From Cristatella mucedo (Eukaryota; Bryozoa; Phylactolaemata; Cristatellidae), in NCBI GenBank assembly GCA_009760855.2, contig WPIO01000040.1:1082501-1146500 (forward strand): a stretch of DNA of 64,000 bases. Reading direction: 5' to 3'. Position numbers and translations under genes: made by a program. Shown in pieces: positions 63,150-64,000 of the stretch. The notes beneath the pieces were generated by a model. That model saw nothing but the letters and a program-made list of their open reading frames with translations, did no database searches and had not been told where the DNA came from. Position 1 is the stretch's first letter, and each line of letters begins with the position of its first letter.

Positions 63150-64000
63150 AGCGGTGCCCTTTGTATGGGCGCGCGAGGCGTCGTCGTGCGACAGCTGTCG
63201 CCTTTGGATGGGTGTGGGAGGGTCGGGGATGGAGTTGGGATAGAGGAGCTGAGGGCGATCTGCCGTCGTGATACGACGGCCAAGCTGGGCATGCCCGAGA
63301 TTGGCTCTCCAATTGTCTGTACACGTCTACATCCGTCATCCGTGTGTGTTACTCGAGCGAGCACTGCGATCCCTAGCGCTGTGCTGCCCAGCGCTGACCT
63401 CACCCGCAGGCAGGCAGGCAGGCGATGCTCGTGAGCATTTTACAGCCGAAGAAGAGGTAGCAAGCTCTTTGAAGCTCCGCCGGGCCTCTCCCCCCCACTC
63501 AGGTGATGCTTCGACCAGGTTCGACCGTGGTTGCCGATTTTGTACAGCATCGGTCAGTGACTTACCGCCCCAGCCAGCCAGAGGGGGCGATGCTGGCCAG
63601 CGTGCTGGGGGGCCCGGCTGCCTTATTGCGTGAGCACGTGAGACGTCTCGTCGAGACCATTCGATCGGTGCTGATCGTCCGTAGAGGCATGGGCGTGGCT
63701 GAACAATCGCCGAATTGCCCGTCGTTCTTCGGAGCGCAGAGTGAGATGCTCCATCGGCTGCTTCCTCTCACTGGCGAGAGCGGAAGCGGCTGTAGCCGGC
63801 GGCAGCGCAACGGAACGAGCTGCAGCAGCGAGGACGGTGGATTCATTGGATTCCAGCGTGCGCGAGGCACCGCTGCAAACCTCTCTGCAGCGCCGAGGGT
63901 GTTGCTTCGAGCGACGAATGGGACGTCGGCCAATCAGGCGGCGCTCAACTGCTTGAGCGGTCACTTAGTCGCCTGTCTGTCATCGCTCGTTTTCTCTTCC
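63150..64000. other. window end, nothing recognised
   Basis: GC-rich, with a short GGCA run near 63410. Overlapping frames on both strands lack motifs. Confidence 0.4.

Overview
The window is nuclear DNA from a metazoan, most likely an invertebrate. The evidence is spliced genes with GT-AG introns, a split tRNA-Tyr gene, CR1/L2-type LINE remnants, two families of tRNA-headed SINEs, a PIF/Harbinger transposase relic, and a very high load of (CT)n, (TA)n, (GA)n and (CA)n microsatellites. I cannot place it in a phylum from sequence alone. All exon boundaries were called by eye from reading-frame continuity, splice consensus and recalled family similarity. No search was run.

Layout. (1) From 3,982 to 29,592 on the + strand lie the last 16 exons of an ARHGEF17 (TEM4/p164-RhoGEF) orthologue: the rest of the DH (RhoGEF) domain, the PH-like domain and the WD40-like propeller. 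They end at an ARHGEF17-type C-terminus and a stop codon, and the joined frame stays open for 974 codons. The N-terminal exons are not in the window. The introns are packed with repeats. (2) RPS3, complete in five exons, lies on the - strand (32,807 to 29,859), tail to tail with ARHGEF17. It has a 5'TOP-like tract and a possible box C/D snoRNA in intron 2. (3) From 33 to 38 kb there are TA/GT/GA microsatellites, a frame-broken PIF/Harbinger transposase and an intron-containing tRNA-Tyr(GTA). (4) From 38.5 to 46.4 kb there is a young direct duplication, each copy carrying a TA microsatellite, on either side of a small two-exon Cys-rich gene. A second two-exon gene, encoding a 113-residue C-terminal C3HC4 RING protein, follows at 45.9-46.4 kb. 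(5) From 46.7 to 64 kb there are LINE and SINE remnants, microsatellites, and a GC-rich stretch with many open but unrecognised frames on both strands, in which I cannot call a gene firmly.

The genes do not form a pathway. ARHGEF17 acts in Rho GTPase activation at actin structures, RPS3 in the 40S ribosome, tRNA-Tyr in translation, and the RING protein is a probable ubiquitin E3. The most notable structural points are a GC-AG intron in ARHGEF17, a (CTG)n tract 28 bp from an ARHGEF17 splice acceptor, a degenerate DH signature, SINE-LINE 3'-tail sharing with nested insertions, a 76-bp perfect TA-core palindrome, and the duplicated segment around the Cys-rich gene.
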